From positions 1,364,001-1,428,000 of the forward strand of contig JALUTQ010000037.1 of NCBI GenBank assembly GCA_032718865.1: 64,000 bases of DNA, read 5' to 3'. The DNA is from Tilletia caries. Its lineage: Eukaryota > Basidiomycota > Exobasidiomycetes > Tilletiales > Tilletiaceae. The notes under the pieces were generated by a model that worked only from the letters and a program-made list of their open reading frames with translations, was not told the DNA's origin and did no database searches. Each line of letters opens with the position of its first letter. Position 1 is the first letter of the stretch. The translations under genes and the position numbers were made by a program. This document shows, one piece after another, positions 11,186 to 23,751 of the stretch.

Positions 11186-12374
11186 CTTTGTTCTTTGCTC
11201 TTTGCTCTTTGCACTTTGCTCAGTAAACACCAGGGCACTCGCTCCTGCTGCTCCTGCTGCTCCTGCTCCTGGTGATCCGCTGTCCGACGTCGAGATCAAG
11301 CTGGAGCAAGGAAAGGCCAAAGGAAGGCAAGAAAGAAGCCAGAAATGAGTCGAGGAGGTCGAGGTCCCGGTCCCGGTCCCGGTCCCGCGCCATGCATGCA
11401 TCTCCCAATCAGCCAACCTTATTTCTCATTCCCCGTTCCTGATCAGTTGTAATCACCCCCACACCCAGTCGTAATCACCACAACATCACGTGAGCCTCTC
11501 TCTCACTCACTCCAGCCAAGAGGCGTTCTCTCATACTCTCCAACTGGCAGGCGCTGCATGCCTGCATCCCCTTTGCGCAGGACTGACTGCGAGCTGCGAA
11601 CTGCGAACTGCGAACTGCGAACTGCGGGCGGGTGCGAACAGAGGTGTTGTTGTTCGACCTCCCTCCGCCGCTCCGGCCTTTCGCATGTCGCATGTCGCAC
11701 GACCCCGGGCGGTCCAGGGCCCAGACACAAGACCCTCAGGGCAAACTCAGGCACTCGGCCGAGAGACACACCTCACACCTTCGGGCCACCTTGACACCCT
11801 CACCTTCACCTTCGCCCACGCAGGAGCAACAAGTTCAAAGAACAAGAGCGAAATTTTTTTGATAGAGACAGAGAGAGACAGAGACGAATAAAGGGGGGGA
11901 AGTAAACACGGGGGAGAGAAAAGACAAGCGGTCGCAAAAATAAGGATGAAGAAGATCTGACCAAATGGGGGGGATGCTGGTGGAGGAGCCCTGCCTGTCG
12001 ACTTCGATTCGTGGGTGTATCCACACCGCAGCCGCGCTCGACAGAGATCCCCGCCCGGTCCCGTTCGAAGGAGAGTAACATAACGAAGGCCTCCCCCCCC
12101 CCCCCCCCTCCCCAGCGTCAACCCAAAAGAGCGAAGTAAACAAAAGACGTGTGTTGAGTGTCGCTGGTGAAAAAGTAGAAGGATGTCGAACGGTCGCATA
12201 TATGAGTTGGATTGGGTTGATGTCGTGAACATTTCGTCGTTTTGTGTGCGTGAAAAAGGGAAGTTTCGTTTTAGAGGGTCGTTCGTCGTCGTCGTTCGTT
12301 AAAAGTGGGGCCGGACGTCCAAGGGGGGAGAGTAAATCTTGCTCCCTGCTGCTGAGCGATCGCGTTTGATCGCT
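11186..12374. other. Promoter region of the OPT gene and 3' flank of the RRM-R3H gene
   Basis: About 1.2 kb without a supported gene. It contains a 7-bp tandem repeat (ctgcgaa, about 4.5 copies, near 11593-11624), a GA-rich patch near 11865-11890 and a C homopolymer near 12093-12108. Confidence 0.5.
11593..11624. repeat. Short tandem repeat, 7-bp unit ctgcgaa
   Basis: Consecutive ctgcgaa units, four full copies plus a partial one, in non-coding DNA upstream of the OPT gene. Confidence 0.8.
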
Positions 12375-15282
12375 TCAAATCTCCAAAGGCGAATGCGTCT
12401 GCGCATCAATCTCCCCAACACCACTCCCCCTCCCCTCCCCATTCCCCTCCCCACCACGCTGCTGGCCCCCTCCACCCGGCTGTCCACCCTGCCCCTGCCC
12501 CTGCCCGCCCCTCGTAGAAACACTAACCCGACTCCGAACCGCAAACCCGCCCCGCTCCCCACTCGCAGGCGTACCAGGCGTAGGCGGGCCCCGCGGCTGT
12601 CTCGTCGCCCCCCCTCCTCCAGAAGAACCTTCGCGCTCGCGCATCAACAGCGCAGGTGGGTCCATACTCACGCTCCCGCTCGACAGCGTAGGCACCGGCG
12701 CGACGTCGAACGGCGAGCTGAACAGGTTCGCAAGACCCGAGGCGCCTGCGCGGGAGGAGGAGTTGTTGTTGAATTCCGACGAGGACGAGCCGGAGACCGT
12801 GCCGAAGGGTAGACCGCTACCACCCGCACCGCCGCCGCCGAGATGAGGATGTCCCCCACCTCCATTCCCGGACCCAGACATCCCCGACGCATTCGGACCC
12901 TGATAACCCGTCCGTCCCATCGTAGCAGCATACCCCTCCCTCAAATTAACATTACTCCTCCGACCCCCCAACGGCATCCCACCCCCCGAACTGAACAGAT
13001 CCGAGCCCAACATCGGCCCACCTCCCACACCATTCAGCAGGTTGCTAGACGACGACGACGCGCCCTGATTGCCCAAGGCGCGCGAGAACGAGTTCGAACC
13101 GACGGCTCCCCACCCGCCCCGCGCTCCTGCTGCACCTCCAGGCAGAGGCGGCGGGTTGAATCCACTTCCTCCTCCTCCTCCGCCGAGCTGGTACCCACTC
13201 CCAATAGCACCCATCCCGCCCATCAGATGCGGGTCCCCACCACCATGAGTACCGCCGCCTCCTCCGGCGCGCTTCATAGCATTCATGTCCGGCGCCGACT
13301 TCTTCATCCGCAGTAAAGCCTGGGCACCCGCGCGGCCCGTGGTGGCGTGAGGGTACAGCATCCCGTTGTTGCCCCCCGACGACGGGTTGTTGCCGTCGTT
13401 GTTGTTGTTGTTCTGCGCGTTCAGCGCGGCGGTGTAGGCGTCCCTGTTCGAGCGACCGATCGTGGACGCTTGTGTGCGGAGTGACTGTGAAAAAATATAC
13501 CCAAAGCCCCATACAAGTCAGCCCGACAACCATCCAGAGGGGGGAGGGAAGGGATAGGAAGAGAAGAAAGCGAAGACTCACCCGACTCGGCTGCGCAACC
13601 TCATTCTTCGTCACAATCACATACCGCTCCTCCCCCTCGCCCATAGAATAATGATAGAGATCCAACTTCTGCGCAACAAGGTGCACAGTCCTCCGCTCCA
13701 ACGGACTCAAGTTCCGCGAGAAGCTCAGCTCGTCCCGCATACGGTCGTCCCGGAAGAGGAGCACGCGCGAGTAGATCTCCAGCGTGCCCGGGTCGTTCAG
13801 GTCGAGCTCTTCTCCCCGTTTGCTGGAGGAGGAGGGCGGTGCGGGCGCTGGGTTCGCATTTGCGTTGTTGTTCGCGGCGCCCGAGGAGGTGGACGCGATG
13901 ACTAGTGCGCTAGGCAGCTGTGCTCCCGATGCAGAAGCCGCAGACAGTGAAGGCGACGATGCACTCATCGTCGTCGTCGTCGTCGTACTCGTCCCAATCT
14001 GCAACCCACCAGGCCCAGCAAGCGCACCAGCCTTATACTCCGTCGAAGGACTAGCAGCACTCGACGCCCCGTCCGAAACGGCCATGGCATGCGGCACCGA
14101 GCGGAAGGCGTCCGCGGTGTACGTGCTTCGGACCGTAGCGCCGAGACTGGTGGCGCCGTTGTTGTTGTTGTTGTTGCCATTGCCCACACCGCTGGCGCTG
14201 GAGAGGGTGGGCGACGTAGCGCTGTTCGCGTCGGACGGGTATGCGAGACCTGCGGGGTGCTGGCTGAGGCCGTAGGGCGAGGTTGGGTCCCAGGGTGCGC
14301 CCTGGCCCTGGCCCTGTTGCTGTTGATGAGGAGGAGGGCCGTCGGTTTGGAAGGTGGGCAGCGGGGGAAGGGGCGGAGGCGGACCTCCAAATCCCTGCTG
14401 AGGGGGCGGAATCCCCATCCCCGCACCGCCCATCACCATAGCATACTCATCCTGCATCCTCCTCCGCTCCTTATCCATCTGCATACTCTGCATCCGCTTG
14501 ATCGCCTTCTCCTTCTCGATCCGTTCCTTCTCGCCCGCCTGGAGGACCTTCTTGTACTCCACGCGCAGCTTGCGGCCCATGACGTCAAACCCGTTGAGGG
14601 CGGCGACGACCTGGTCGGCGTCTTCGGCGGTGCGGAAGTTGGCGAAGGCGAGGCCGCGGAAGACGCCTTGGTCGAAGTGGTAGTTGAACGCGTAGGGGAT
14701 CGGGAGCGAGAGCTCTTCCATGATGGAGAGGAGTTGCTCGCGTTTGACGTCGAAACGGATGTTCTTCACCACGATCGCGTTCGGGATGATGTCGTCGTCT
14801 GGGTTGAGGGGGGCGCCGTCGAGTCCCATGGCGGGGGGTGCGCCGCCGCCGCCGCCGCCTCCTCCGTTGTTGTTGTTGTTGTTGTTGTTGCCGTTGTTGG
14901 CCCAGTTCTGAGGCAGGGCTCCGCGGGAGGACTGGGAGCGAAGGGCAGGGCCTGAACCGGGACCGATGGTGGCAGCGGTCTGGTAGGCACCATGACCGCC
15001 AGACGGACTGAGATGGAAGGAGGCGAACGCGCCATTGGCGTTAAGGGAGTGCGAGGCTGGTGATCCCGTCGCGGCTGACATGGTGGATGGGTTGTTGCCC
15101 GGACCCTTGTTGGAGGTGGGTGAGGCTGGGTCTTGTCCGATGGGCGAGGAGGAGGAGGAGGAGTTGAAGAAGCGTTCGAAGCGGGCTGCTGCGCTCTGCT
15201 GCTGTTCTTGCTGTTGCTGGTTGTGCTGGTGCTGGGGGTGGCCCATGTTGAGGGACTGGTAGGATGTGTTGAGGTTGTCCAT
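12375..15282 (-). CDS. RRM and R3H domain RNA-binding protein, Pin4/Cip2-like
   Basis: Two exons, 15282-13582 and 13484-12375 (936 aa); the splice joins NEVAQPSR to SLRTQASTIGRSNRDAY. One RRM at about residues 168-245 has RNP2-like AIVVKNIRF and RNP1-like GLAFANF. Its PYAFNYHFDQGVFRG stretch is a hallmark of yeast Pin4 and S. pombe Cip1/Cip2. An R3H domain follows at about 500-565 (RDELSFSRNLSPLERRTVHL). Pin4 in yeast is a DNA-damage and cell-cycle protein; S. pombe Cip1/2 bind Csx1 and tune stress mRNA stability. The remainder is Gln, Asn, Gly and Ser low-complexity sequence typical of RNP-granule proteins. Cytoplasmic mRNA regulation is inferred. Confidence 0.85.
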
Positions 15283-15814
15283 CTTGAGAGAAGAGAAGAG
15301 GAGAGAGGGGCTCGAGTGTACTGAGACAGAGATCGAGGGAGAGAAGGAGAAGAGATGTCGAAGTCGATGTCGATGTCGATGACGGGTCTGGAGCAAGTCG
15401 TTCGTTAGTCGTCAGTCGTCAGTCGTCAAGGGAGAGAGAGAGAGAGAGAAGAAGGAAGAAGAGGATGTCGATGTTGGTGATGTTGCGGATGCTGTCGATG
15501 GGGTGATGGTAGTCAGGAAGGAGAATTCCCACACCCTCGCACACGCACTCCTATGTGTTCCACTCTCTCGCCAGGGATGATCTCTACCCTCGCTGCTCAT
15601 TTAGTCATCTTTCCATCGCAGTCAACATGTGTCATGCTTTTCTTTTGCCGGGGGTCGAAAGGGGGAAGGAAGAGGGGAAGGTGGAAGATCAGGGGAAAGG
15701 ATCGAAAAGTGACAGACAAGCGGACAGACGGTCGAGCGAACATCATACAGATCGCCGTGCAGTCACTCCAGAATGGAAATGCGTGGATAATGCGAAGTGG
15801 GAGCAGAGACCAGA
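15283..15814. other. Region between the RRM-R3H gene start and the NAC alpha stop
   Basis: Contains the promoter of the RRM-R3H gene and the 3' flank of the NAC gene. It has tgtcga-type hexamer runs near 15356-15382 and a (GA)n tract near 15430-15460. No gene is seen. Confidence 0.5.
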
Positions 15815-16661
15815 TCAGCTGGCGTTCATGATCGCATCAATGACTGTAGGCGAATTCGAAGGGAAAAACGATCAGTCTTGTCTGCCCAAGGTAGATAACT
15901 CATTCCGTAGTTTGCAGTCGCTACTCACGCTCGCCCTTGCTGTCTTTGAGTGCCTTGACTGCCTTGCGACGGCTGCAGCCGACCTGCGAGTGTTGGAATC
16001 AGGAGTCAGTGAGTAAGGAAGTGATCCCGGCGCATGTTGGAAGGAGAGAAGAATACGGACCTGTGCAATGACAAGCTCAATGTCCTTGGGGTCCACACCG
16101 TCCTCGTCGATGGGCTCACTGTCGTCCTCCTCCTCTTCGGCGGCCGCACCCTCGCCATCAGCCTTCTCCTTCCCACTGGAAGCAGCCGCATTCAGCTGAG
16201 CCATCTGCTGCGCAAAGCCCTCGCTAACAGCATGTCGCTGAGCCTCCTGCTGCTGGGACATGGCAGCCTGCTGAGCAGCGAGACCCATGTCCTCGTTCTT
16301 GGCCTCGCCGAAGACGATGTAGACGTCGGAGTGGGCGGACTTGTAGACTTCCGGGTTTTGGATGACGACGAGACGGCCGCGGGGCTGGCGCATGGTGACC
16401 CGGTTGATTCCCGTGACGCGCTTGAGGCCGAGGTTCTGGAGGGCCTTGCGGGACTTGCGCTCGGTGCGGGACTGGATGCGGTCGGGCACGGAGACCTCGC
16501 CCCCGTTCTCGCCCTCGTTCTCGTCCGACGAGTCGGCGACGTTGAGCTGTGAGCATAGGGCGTGTCAGCAGTGGCAGTCTCCAGCCAGCCAGCGAGCGAG
16601 GGAGGCAGGCAGCGATACTCACGTCCTGGATGTCTTCGGTAACTTCTTCGATGGTAGCCAT
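15815..16661 (-). CDS. EGD2: Nascent polypeptide-associated complex subunit alpha
   Basis: Four exons: 16661-16623, 16546-16061, 15983-15929 and 15843-15815, giving 202 aa, the normal length for fungal NAC alpha. The NAC domain includes [20 protein letters not shown] and [11 protein letters not shown]; the C-terminal UBA domain spans [19 protein letters not shown] to [12 protein letters not shown] alpha pairs with NAC beta at the ribosome exit tunnel, where it shields nascent chains and guards against mis-targeting to the ER. A Q/A-rich linker and an acidic patch separate the two domains. Tiny terminal exons (39 and 29 nt) were placed by splice signals and frame. The gene is divergent from striatin across 472 bp. 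Confidence 0.95.
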
Positions 16662-17133
16662 GGTGGGTGAATGCTATCTGCGTATGCGTATGCGTATGCG
16701 TATGCCTATGCTATGTGTGAGATATGTGATGCGTGGCAGAGGGCGAGTGAGGCAGCCAGGCGAGGAGGTGGTGGGGGTGATTCAGAAGATTGCTCACGTG
16801 ACCTGATCTGTGCTCGCGTGACCATCTGAGACTGAGACTGAGACTGAGACCTGAGTCTGTGTTCCCACGCGTCCCCGTCACTCACTCACTCGCTCACTCG
16901 CTTTGACCTCCTCTCGCTCTCCTCCGTCCCCCGTCCCCCTTGCGCTCGAGCTCATCCTCGACATCGACACCGACACCGACATCGACATCGACACCGGCAG
17001 CAGCGAAGACAGCAGCGAAAGACCACAGCGGCGCGCTCAACAGACTGCGAACCCAGCAGTCACAGCCCGCCCCCGCAGCATGCTCTGAGCAGCACACACA
17101 CAGCACATCCCACCCCATTCCCATACGCACACC
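16662..17133. promoter_or_regulatory. Shared divergent promoter of NAC alpha and striatin
   Basis: 472 bp. On the NAC side is a gtatgc-type hexamer repeat at about 16682-16706. On the striatin side, at about 16958-16997, is a gacatc/gacacc hexamer run that probably lies in the 5'UTR. No clear TATA box is seen for either gene. Confidence 0.5.
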
Positions 17134-17201
17134 ATGGCAGGCCCAAACTCAACACCCTTCCATCAGTACCAGCAGCAGCAGCAGCACCACTTCCAGCAGC
17201 A

Positions 17202-17236
<35 letters not shown>

Positions 17237-20200
17237 TGCAGCAGCAGCAGCAGCCCGGTCTACTCCAGCATCTACAGCAGAACAACAACAACAACAACAA
17301 CAACAATCCACAGGAGAACGGAGACCCGCCCAATCAGCAGGGACAGCAGCAGGGACAGCAGCAGCAGCAGCAGCAGCAGGGACAGCCATCCTACGGCCCA
17401 CCAGGCTCAGCATCAGGCACAGGCGCATCCAACCCGCAAGGTCCTCCAGGCGCAGGAGCTCCCCCGCCCCCACCACCCCAACAACCACCAGCAGAATACA
17501 CCCTCGCCGGCGTCCTCCACTACCTCCAGTCCGAATGGCGTCGCTACGAACGCGACCGCAACGAGTGGGAGATCGAACGCGCAGAGATGCGCGCACGCAT
17601 CGCTCTCCTCGAGGGCGAACGAAGGGGCGCAGAGAACCTCAAGACGGATCTCATGAGGAGGGTCAAGATGCTGGAGTTTGCCCTCAGGCAGGAACGGTCC
17701 AAGTATCTTGCGCAGAGTAGTGCTGCTGCTGGGTCGGGATCGCCCGGTCCGAACAGCGCGACGGTGGGTACGCCGCCCGTTGGTGGGTTGCCTGCCGCCA
17801 TCCTCGCCAAGCATCCCCTTGTACACGTCGACAAGGCATCCAGCAGCGGCCGCTCATCCCCCGTCGCTCGCAGTGAAGACCTCGGTATGTCTCGATCCTC
17901 TTTCCTTTCCCTTTGTCTGCTTTCCAACAGAAAAATGGCTCATCTTCCAATCCGCATATACACAGGCAAGGACGTCTTCGGGGCCGGAAACGCAGCCACA
18001 TTCCAAGCACACCCCCTCCGCGGACCCTCCAACCTGTCCACAAACTCCTTCACCGCTTCCTCCCTCTCCTTCAACGGAGCCTCCTTCAACGCCGCCACCT
18101 TCAACAACAACGCATCCACCGTCCTCTTCAACCCGGCCACCCTCGCCGGCGGCCTCGGCGGCGGAGCTGGTCCCACAAACACCTCCTCCATGCTCTCCCG
18201 CCATACCTCCCTCGCCCGCGACGGCAAGTCCCGGGCCAAGAGTCGCGATTATCTCAAACAGTGTCTTCTCGAGATTGGATACCTTACCAACCCTGCCACG
18301 CTCAACCCGCTCAATGAACGGGCGTACATCAGTGGCGCGGTCGGGTTCTCCCCTCCCCAGCAGCAGCAGCAGCAGCAGTCGAATGGGCCACCCGCCGGTG
18401 CTGGTGCTGGTGCGCTTGGTCTCGCGTCGGCCGGTGGAGCTAATGCGCCACCACAACAACCACCCACCGGCATCCTCCGTCCCCGCAAAGTCATGTACGA
18501 GGACGCAGGGAGCGGTATACCCCCTCCCTTACCGCCGCCCCCGCCTCCACCGACGGTCTCCCTCCCCAACCAGGGCCCGCAACAGAGCTCCTCCTCCTCC
18601 TCAGCAGCAGGATCCGCACCGGGCTTCATCGTCCAGGGCGGATCGCTCGAGCAACGGCCATCCACTATCACAGGTCCGGACGCGTCTCCGCTCTCTTCTG
18701 CCGAGCTTAACGGCAGCGGTGGCGGCGGCGGCGCGATGGAAGACCCCCTCGGCGCCACTGCGGCATCTCAGCAGACCATCGGTCGACACAGTACCGCCGA
18801 GCAGAAGATGCAGCCGCAGATCCACGTCTTCAGTCCTAATGACGATGGCGACGAGGCAGCAGCGGCAAACAAGGACGAGTCGGGCGGCTTGCCGGCGCCT
18901 GTGGAGGACGCGGCGGAGATGATGCCTGCTCCGTCCCCCTCGGGCGCAGCGGCCATCGTGCCAGACGTACCTCCTCCCACCGCAGCCGCAGCGGCAGGAG
19001 CAGTAGCAGCCGACGGCGAATCGGACGCTCATTCATCTTCTTCGTCGTCCGAAGGCGACGACGACCGGAGCTCGAACTCGTCCTCTACCACGCTCGAGGG
19101 AGAAACGGGCGAGAAGGCCGATGCTGATGCGTCGGCACAGAAGGAGAACAAGGGAAGCTCAGATACTACGGGACGGGATTTTGAGCAGCGATCCGGCGCG
19201 GGGGCCTCGGGACCGGATCGGATGAGTTTCGACTTCGAGGGCCATCAGCAGGAGCAGGAGCAGCGGGGAGGAAGCATTACTCCTTCTACGCAGCAACAGC
19301 AGCATGAGGAAGGGGACATTGAGGATGAGGTGGATGATGAGGAGCCGATGGAGGAACAGCGTACGGCGATCTATCGGCCCGGTGGTCTTCCCTCGTCCGC
19401 TCCCGCTCCTGGAGCGGGAGCAGGGGCAGGGGCGGGCACGGGGAGTATCGCAGAGGCCACACCTGATGATTGGCGTCGGCTTCGAGAGGCGGGCGCTGCG
19501 CAGCGTCAGCGACGCGAGCGCGAGCGAGCTGCGATGAGTGGCGCTCGTCAACAAGCTCCTGCTGCCACGGAGGGACAGGGTTCGGGAGCGGCGGCTGCGG
19601 CTGCGGCGGATGCGTTGGCGGATGCGCGGGCCCATCTTGCGGAGACGACGGAGCGGGTGAATGCGCTGCTTGCCGGCGAGGGCGAGGGCGGGGGCGGGGG
19701 CGGGGTGGCTGCTTCTACTACCGCTACTGCCGCTGGTGCTGGACGACCGCCGCTGGCGCGCACCTCTAGCGGCCGGGCGGACGAGGACGAACTGGCGAAT
19801 TTGAAGTTGGACCCTGTGCCTGATGAAAGCGAGTCCACCTCTGGCTCGGGAGGTATGACGAACCGCCGTCGTTCCCGCGCAGGTTCCCGTTCCTCCGCTC
19901 TGAGCGCGGCCACGTCCTCCGAGTCCGTACCCGATAGCCAGCCGTGGAAGGCGCGTCGGGTGCTCCGGGGTCATCTGGACGCTGTGCGTGCTGTTGGTTT
20001 TGATACGGTCGAGCCGAGTGTGCTTTCTGGCGGGGACGATTGTACGATCAAGTATTGGCGCTTTGACCCTTCTGCGTTGGGGGCTGGGACGGGAGGTGCG
20101 GGAGCTGGTGGGTCCTTGAGTCGAGAGAGCTCGTTCTCTAGTATGCGCTCCGGTGCGGGAGGTGGCGGTGGGAACGGTGGCGGTGCGGGAGGAGGAGGAG

Positions 20201-21688
20201 GTGGGGGAGGCGGGACTGGTGCGGCGGATTATCCCATTGTGACGTATCGAGGACATACCGAGCCTGTGACTTGTCTGACGGTGAGCCCGCCCATCCGGGC
20301 CACGCCCACGAGCCCCTTCGCGCGGCGCATCTACTCGGCCAGTCTGGACGCCTCGATCCGCGTCTGGCCTGCGCCCGAAGTTGGCAGCGGTGGCGGCGGC
20401 GGGCTGAGCGAGGCGTACCCACCTGTGGAGCAGACGGTCGAATTGGGCGCGCTTGTCGGGCATACGGACGCCGTCTGGGACCTCGAGCTCTTCTCGCATT
20501 TGAGTCTTTTGGTGTCTGTCTCTGCGGATGGGATGGTCAAGGTGTGGTCTACGAGTCCGTCTGGCTCTGCTTCTGCGTCTGGCTCTGGCTCTGGCTCGGA
20601 CGCGGATGGGGATGGGGACGCTGCGGCAGTGGAAGGAGGAGGAGGTGTGTCCTCGAGTCCTGGTTCGGCCGCGCGAGCTGAGGACGTGGGCTCGCTCAAC
20701 CTCAGTTGGGACTACTTCGGCCTGGACGCGGAGGACGAAGGAGCGGTAGAGATCGAGCGAGCGGCGTTCCTGAAGCAAGCCCAAGAGGGTGGTGATGGAT
20801 CTTCAGGGGCAGAGATCCGGAACGGCGGCCTGCCCGTGCCTACGACGGTCTCGATCTGTCACTCCAACATCCGGCTCTGTGCGGTTGGATATACGAATGC
20901 GGCTGTGAAGCTGTTTGATGTCACGAGTGGGAAGGCAGTGATGAAGCTGCAGAGCGAGGAGACCAAGGGTGAGTTCCTTTCTTATTTAAGGCAGGACATT
21001 GCATTCCTTTGAAAGCAGGGGAGATGTGTGGTGGTGGTGCTGACAGTTCATGTTTGGGCGACGTGCGTTAGACGGCTCGCTGGATTCGCAGATCAACTGT
21101 GTAGTGACACATCCTACGCTGCCAATCCTCTTCACTGCGCACGAGAGTGGCCATATCCGGATGTTCGACTTGAACAGCGGTGAGTTAATTATCTATGTTG
21201 GGCCCCCCTCCAGAGAGAACCCTGCGGAAGTTTTTGCCCTTCACGGTATTGAACAAACCTCTTTTTGCCCACGACCACCCTCAGGCGCCTGCACGATGTC
21301 CATGGTCGGCCACCTGGACAGTGTCACCACGCTCGACATCGATCCGGCAGGACTGACGCTCGTCTCCGGTGGGCACGACTGCAGCGTCCGATTCTGGGAC
21401 ATCATGGGCGCCCCGTCCTCCTCCACCACGTCCGCCACCGACGCCGTCACCCTTGCAGCAGCAGTAGCTGGAACAGCGGCTGACGACGAAGGCGGAGCAG
21501 GCTCAAACAAGACAACGGCCTCGGCCTCGGCTGCCACGGCTGCGGTGTCGGTGCGGGATGCGTGTGTGCAGGAAATCACGTCGCACCGGAAGAAGGCGGA
21601 GGAAGGTGTTTTGGCGGTGAGGTATCACCCGAGTGCGCCGTTCTTTGCGAGTGCCGGGGCGGATGGGGTTGTGCGGCTGTTCGGATGA
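17134..21688 (+). CDS. Striatin-family WD40 scaffold protein of the STRIPAK complex
   Basis: Four exons: 17134-17884, 17966-20968, 21072-21179 and 21285-21688, giving 1421 aa. Residues 1-90 are poly-Gln/Asn. Residues 121-190 form the striatin N-terminal block: YTLAGVLHYLQSEWRRYERD is the caveolin-binding-like and PP2A-associated helix start, followed by a coiled coil. A second conserved piece is KSRDYLKQCLLEIGYLTNP. The C-terminus carries at least six WD40 units, such as LRGHLDAVRAVGF, LVGHTDAVWDLEL and MVGHLDSVTTLDI. Striatin is the B''' regulatory subunit of PP2A in STRIPAK, which in fungi controls cell fusion and fruiting (Sordaria PRO11). It is longer than usual because of Ala, Gly and Ser inserts between and within WD repeats. 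Confidence 0.92.
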
Positions 21689-22830
21689 GATGATCACATA
21701 CGCCGCGTGTCCTCCAAGCACGGAAACGCGGTACCTACTACGCCTTCGACGATTTCTTGCATCCTCCCATTCCCAACACCAAAAAAAGGAAGGCAGTGCT
21801 CGCCTTTTACGGGTTTTTCTTCGACGCGGTGCCTTCCACTTCATGAGTCTTTACCTTATGCGACCATTCCTCGTTCTCTTTCCCTCGCTCTCTCTCTCTT
21901 ATCTTCTTCTGTCACTATCACCCTTCCCGGCCACCCCATGAACCTCGACGACTTTTCTCCGAAGCTTCTACTACCCATCATGACCAACGTTTCCTCTCTC
22001 TTCCTCCTCCTCCTCTTTTTCAATGATGTTTTTCTCTCTTTCCAACCTCTTCACTAGACGGACTTGGTCTCTTCTCTCTTCGTTTGCCTTCTCTTCCTTT
22101 TTCTTCGAGTATCCTTCCTTTTTTTCTTCCTTCCCTCTCTTCTTCAAAACGAAAGCAACGATCCCCAAACACGAGTGAGTCTCTCCTCAAAGGCCAGTTG
22201 AGGTGGCCGTCTACTACTGACCACAACGTCGGCGATCTGTCTGATACTCTGACACTGCTTGTTTGGCATATTGCTGACAGCTGAATTCCCTTCTGACCTT
22301 TCTTTCCTCCTTCTCCGGGCTGACGATTTTCCCCGTTTCTTCTCCTTCACTTCTGATATATGTTCCCTCCCTTCTTGCGCTCCTACTCATCAGCCTCACA
22401 TACCTCCCAGCCGTACGAAAGGTCGCAAGCGAACTTCTGCAAGGGTCTTCAGGCTAGAAGCTGAACAGGCGAACACGGAACAACGATAGTTGCTGCAATC
22501 ATTCGATTGCCTGCGTGGTCAATACTTACTCCATTCTCATCTCGGACGGACGAGACCTGCAGCATACATATTGGCACCTTCGTTCCGCACGCTCACACTG
22601 CGCTCCGGGGGCGGTCTGAACGTTGCGACCGCCTCAGACGCTCGGACGCTTGGAACATTGGACGATGGGATGAAGGGTATATATACCGGTGCTGCCTATA
22701 CTCGTACTGATCCCAAACCCTTCTCACTCATCCTCTCCCACCCTTTTCCCACTTTTTCTTTACGAACAGCTCGCCGTGCTGCGCACCCCTACTCTACTGT
22801 TCACAACATTCGCCATCAGTCTTCTACACA
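21689..22830. other. Intergenic, 3' flank of striatin and promoter of the secreted protein
   Basis: About 1.1 kb, with a long pyrimidine-rich stretch (21870-22140) downstream of striatin. No supported coding sequence. A TATA box precedes the next gene. Confidence 0.5.
22678..22685 (+). promoter_or_regulatory. TATA box of the secreted-protein gene
   Basis: TATATATA located 146 bp upstream of the ATG at 22831. Confidence 0.55.
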
Positions 22831-23492
22831 ATGAAGTTCTACCCTCGCCTTCTCCAAGTCCTCCCCTTCCTCTTGCTTGCCACACTGGCCAATTCTGCGC
22901 CTCTGTCCGAGCCGGGTTGTCCCTCCTGTCCGACTCCGTCCCCGCCGTCCGTGGTGAGTATACACCGGTTGATCTACTCGGTATTCGCGTGCCCTCGATT
23001 TGGCCATACTCATTTATATGTTGCTTCCTGATGTGGCAGCTTGCAACCCGCGCACCACCAGGAGTCCCAGTTGTCCTGCCCGAAGCCGAAATTTGGAGCG
23101 AGATATACAGTGAGTCCTCGCATCATTCCAGCAGGAAAACACAACCTTCTCAACAGCGACAACTGACTTTGGCTCTGACCGCCCTTCCCCCCTTCCCCTC
23201 TCCCTTCCTCTCTCCCTCCCTCTCTCCCTCCCTCTGTGCTTTCTTCTTCTTCCTTTTTGGGCGCGGAGCAGACAGTCACCTGAACACTTGGATGCGACTC
23301 GTGGCGGAACAGCGACGACTCGGGTTCTTTCACGTATCACAACTGGAACATCTGCCACCTTCCGGAAGGCAGCGAATTTTGGAGCTGCAAGCCGAGGCGA
23401 AGCACGCTGCTGATGGCATGCAACACGCCCAGTTGCAGGTGGAGAAGTACATCCAGTTGCATCATCTGACCAGGCTCTCCAAACTTCAATGA
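22831..23492 (+). CDS. Small secreted protein, unknown function
   Basis: Three exons, 22831-22953, 23040-23109 and 23272-23492 (137 aa). The N-terminus MKFYPRLLQVLPFLLLATLA is a classical signal peptide, with cleavage likely after NSA near residue 23. The mature part starts PLSEPGCPSCPTPSPP (its only two cysteines are close together) and continues through VLPEAEIWSEIYNSHLNTW to a helical, charged C-terminal half rich in Gln, Leu and His. There is no transmembrane segment, so secretion is expected. Small size and lack of a recognisable family fit an effector-like or extracellular accessory protein, but that is inference. The first exon is supported by the TATA box and a clean GTGAGT donor. Confidence 0.6.
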
Positions 23493-23751
23493 GGCGCACG
23501 GATTCTTCGAATGAGGTGCGATCAACTGCACCCTAGCGGATCGTCTTCACGTCTCGGCCTCAGTCGCTCAAAATTGTCGTTGGACGGAAACGGTGTTTGA
23601 TGCGGCCACCGCACATGTGTTTCGGTTCCTGGCGATGTGGCTGCGAGGGGAATGTGGCAAACTGCATCGCTACTGTCTCTGTATGAATCACGTCTGTGTC
23701 GACAAAATGTCCTGTTTCATTTTGAGTGTGCCATCATGTATCGTTCGTACA

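Noticed and set aside
19159..20784. 541-codon minus-strand frame opposite striatin
   Set aside because: Arg/Ser-rich antisense artefact of a well-supported WD40 coding exon.
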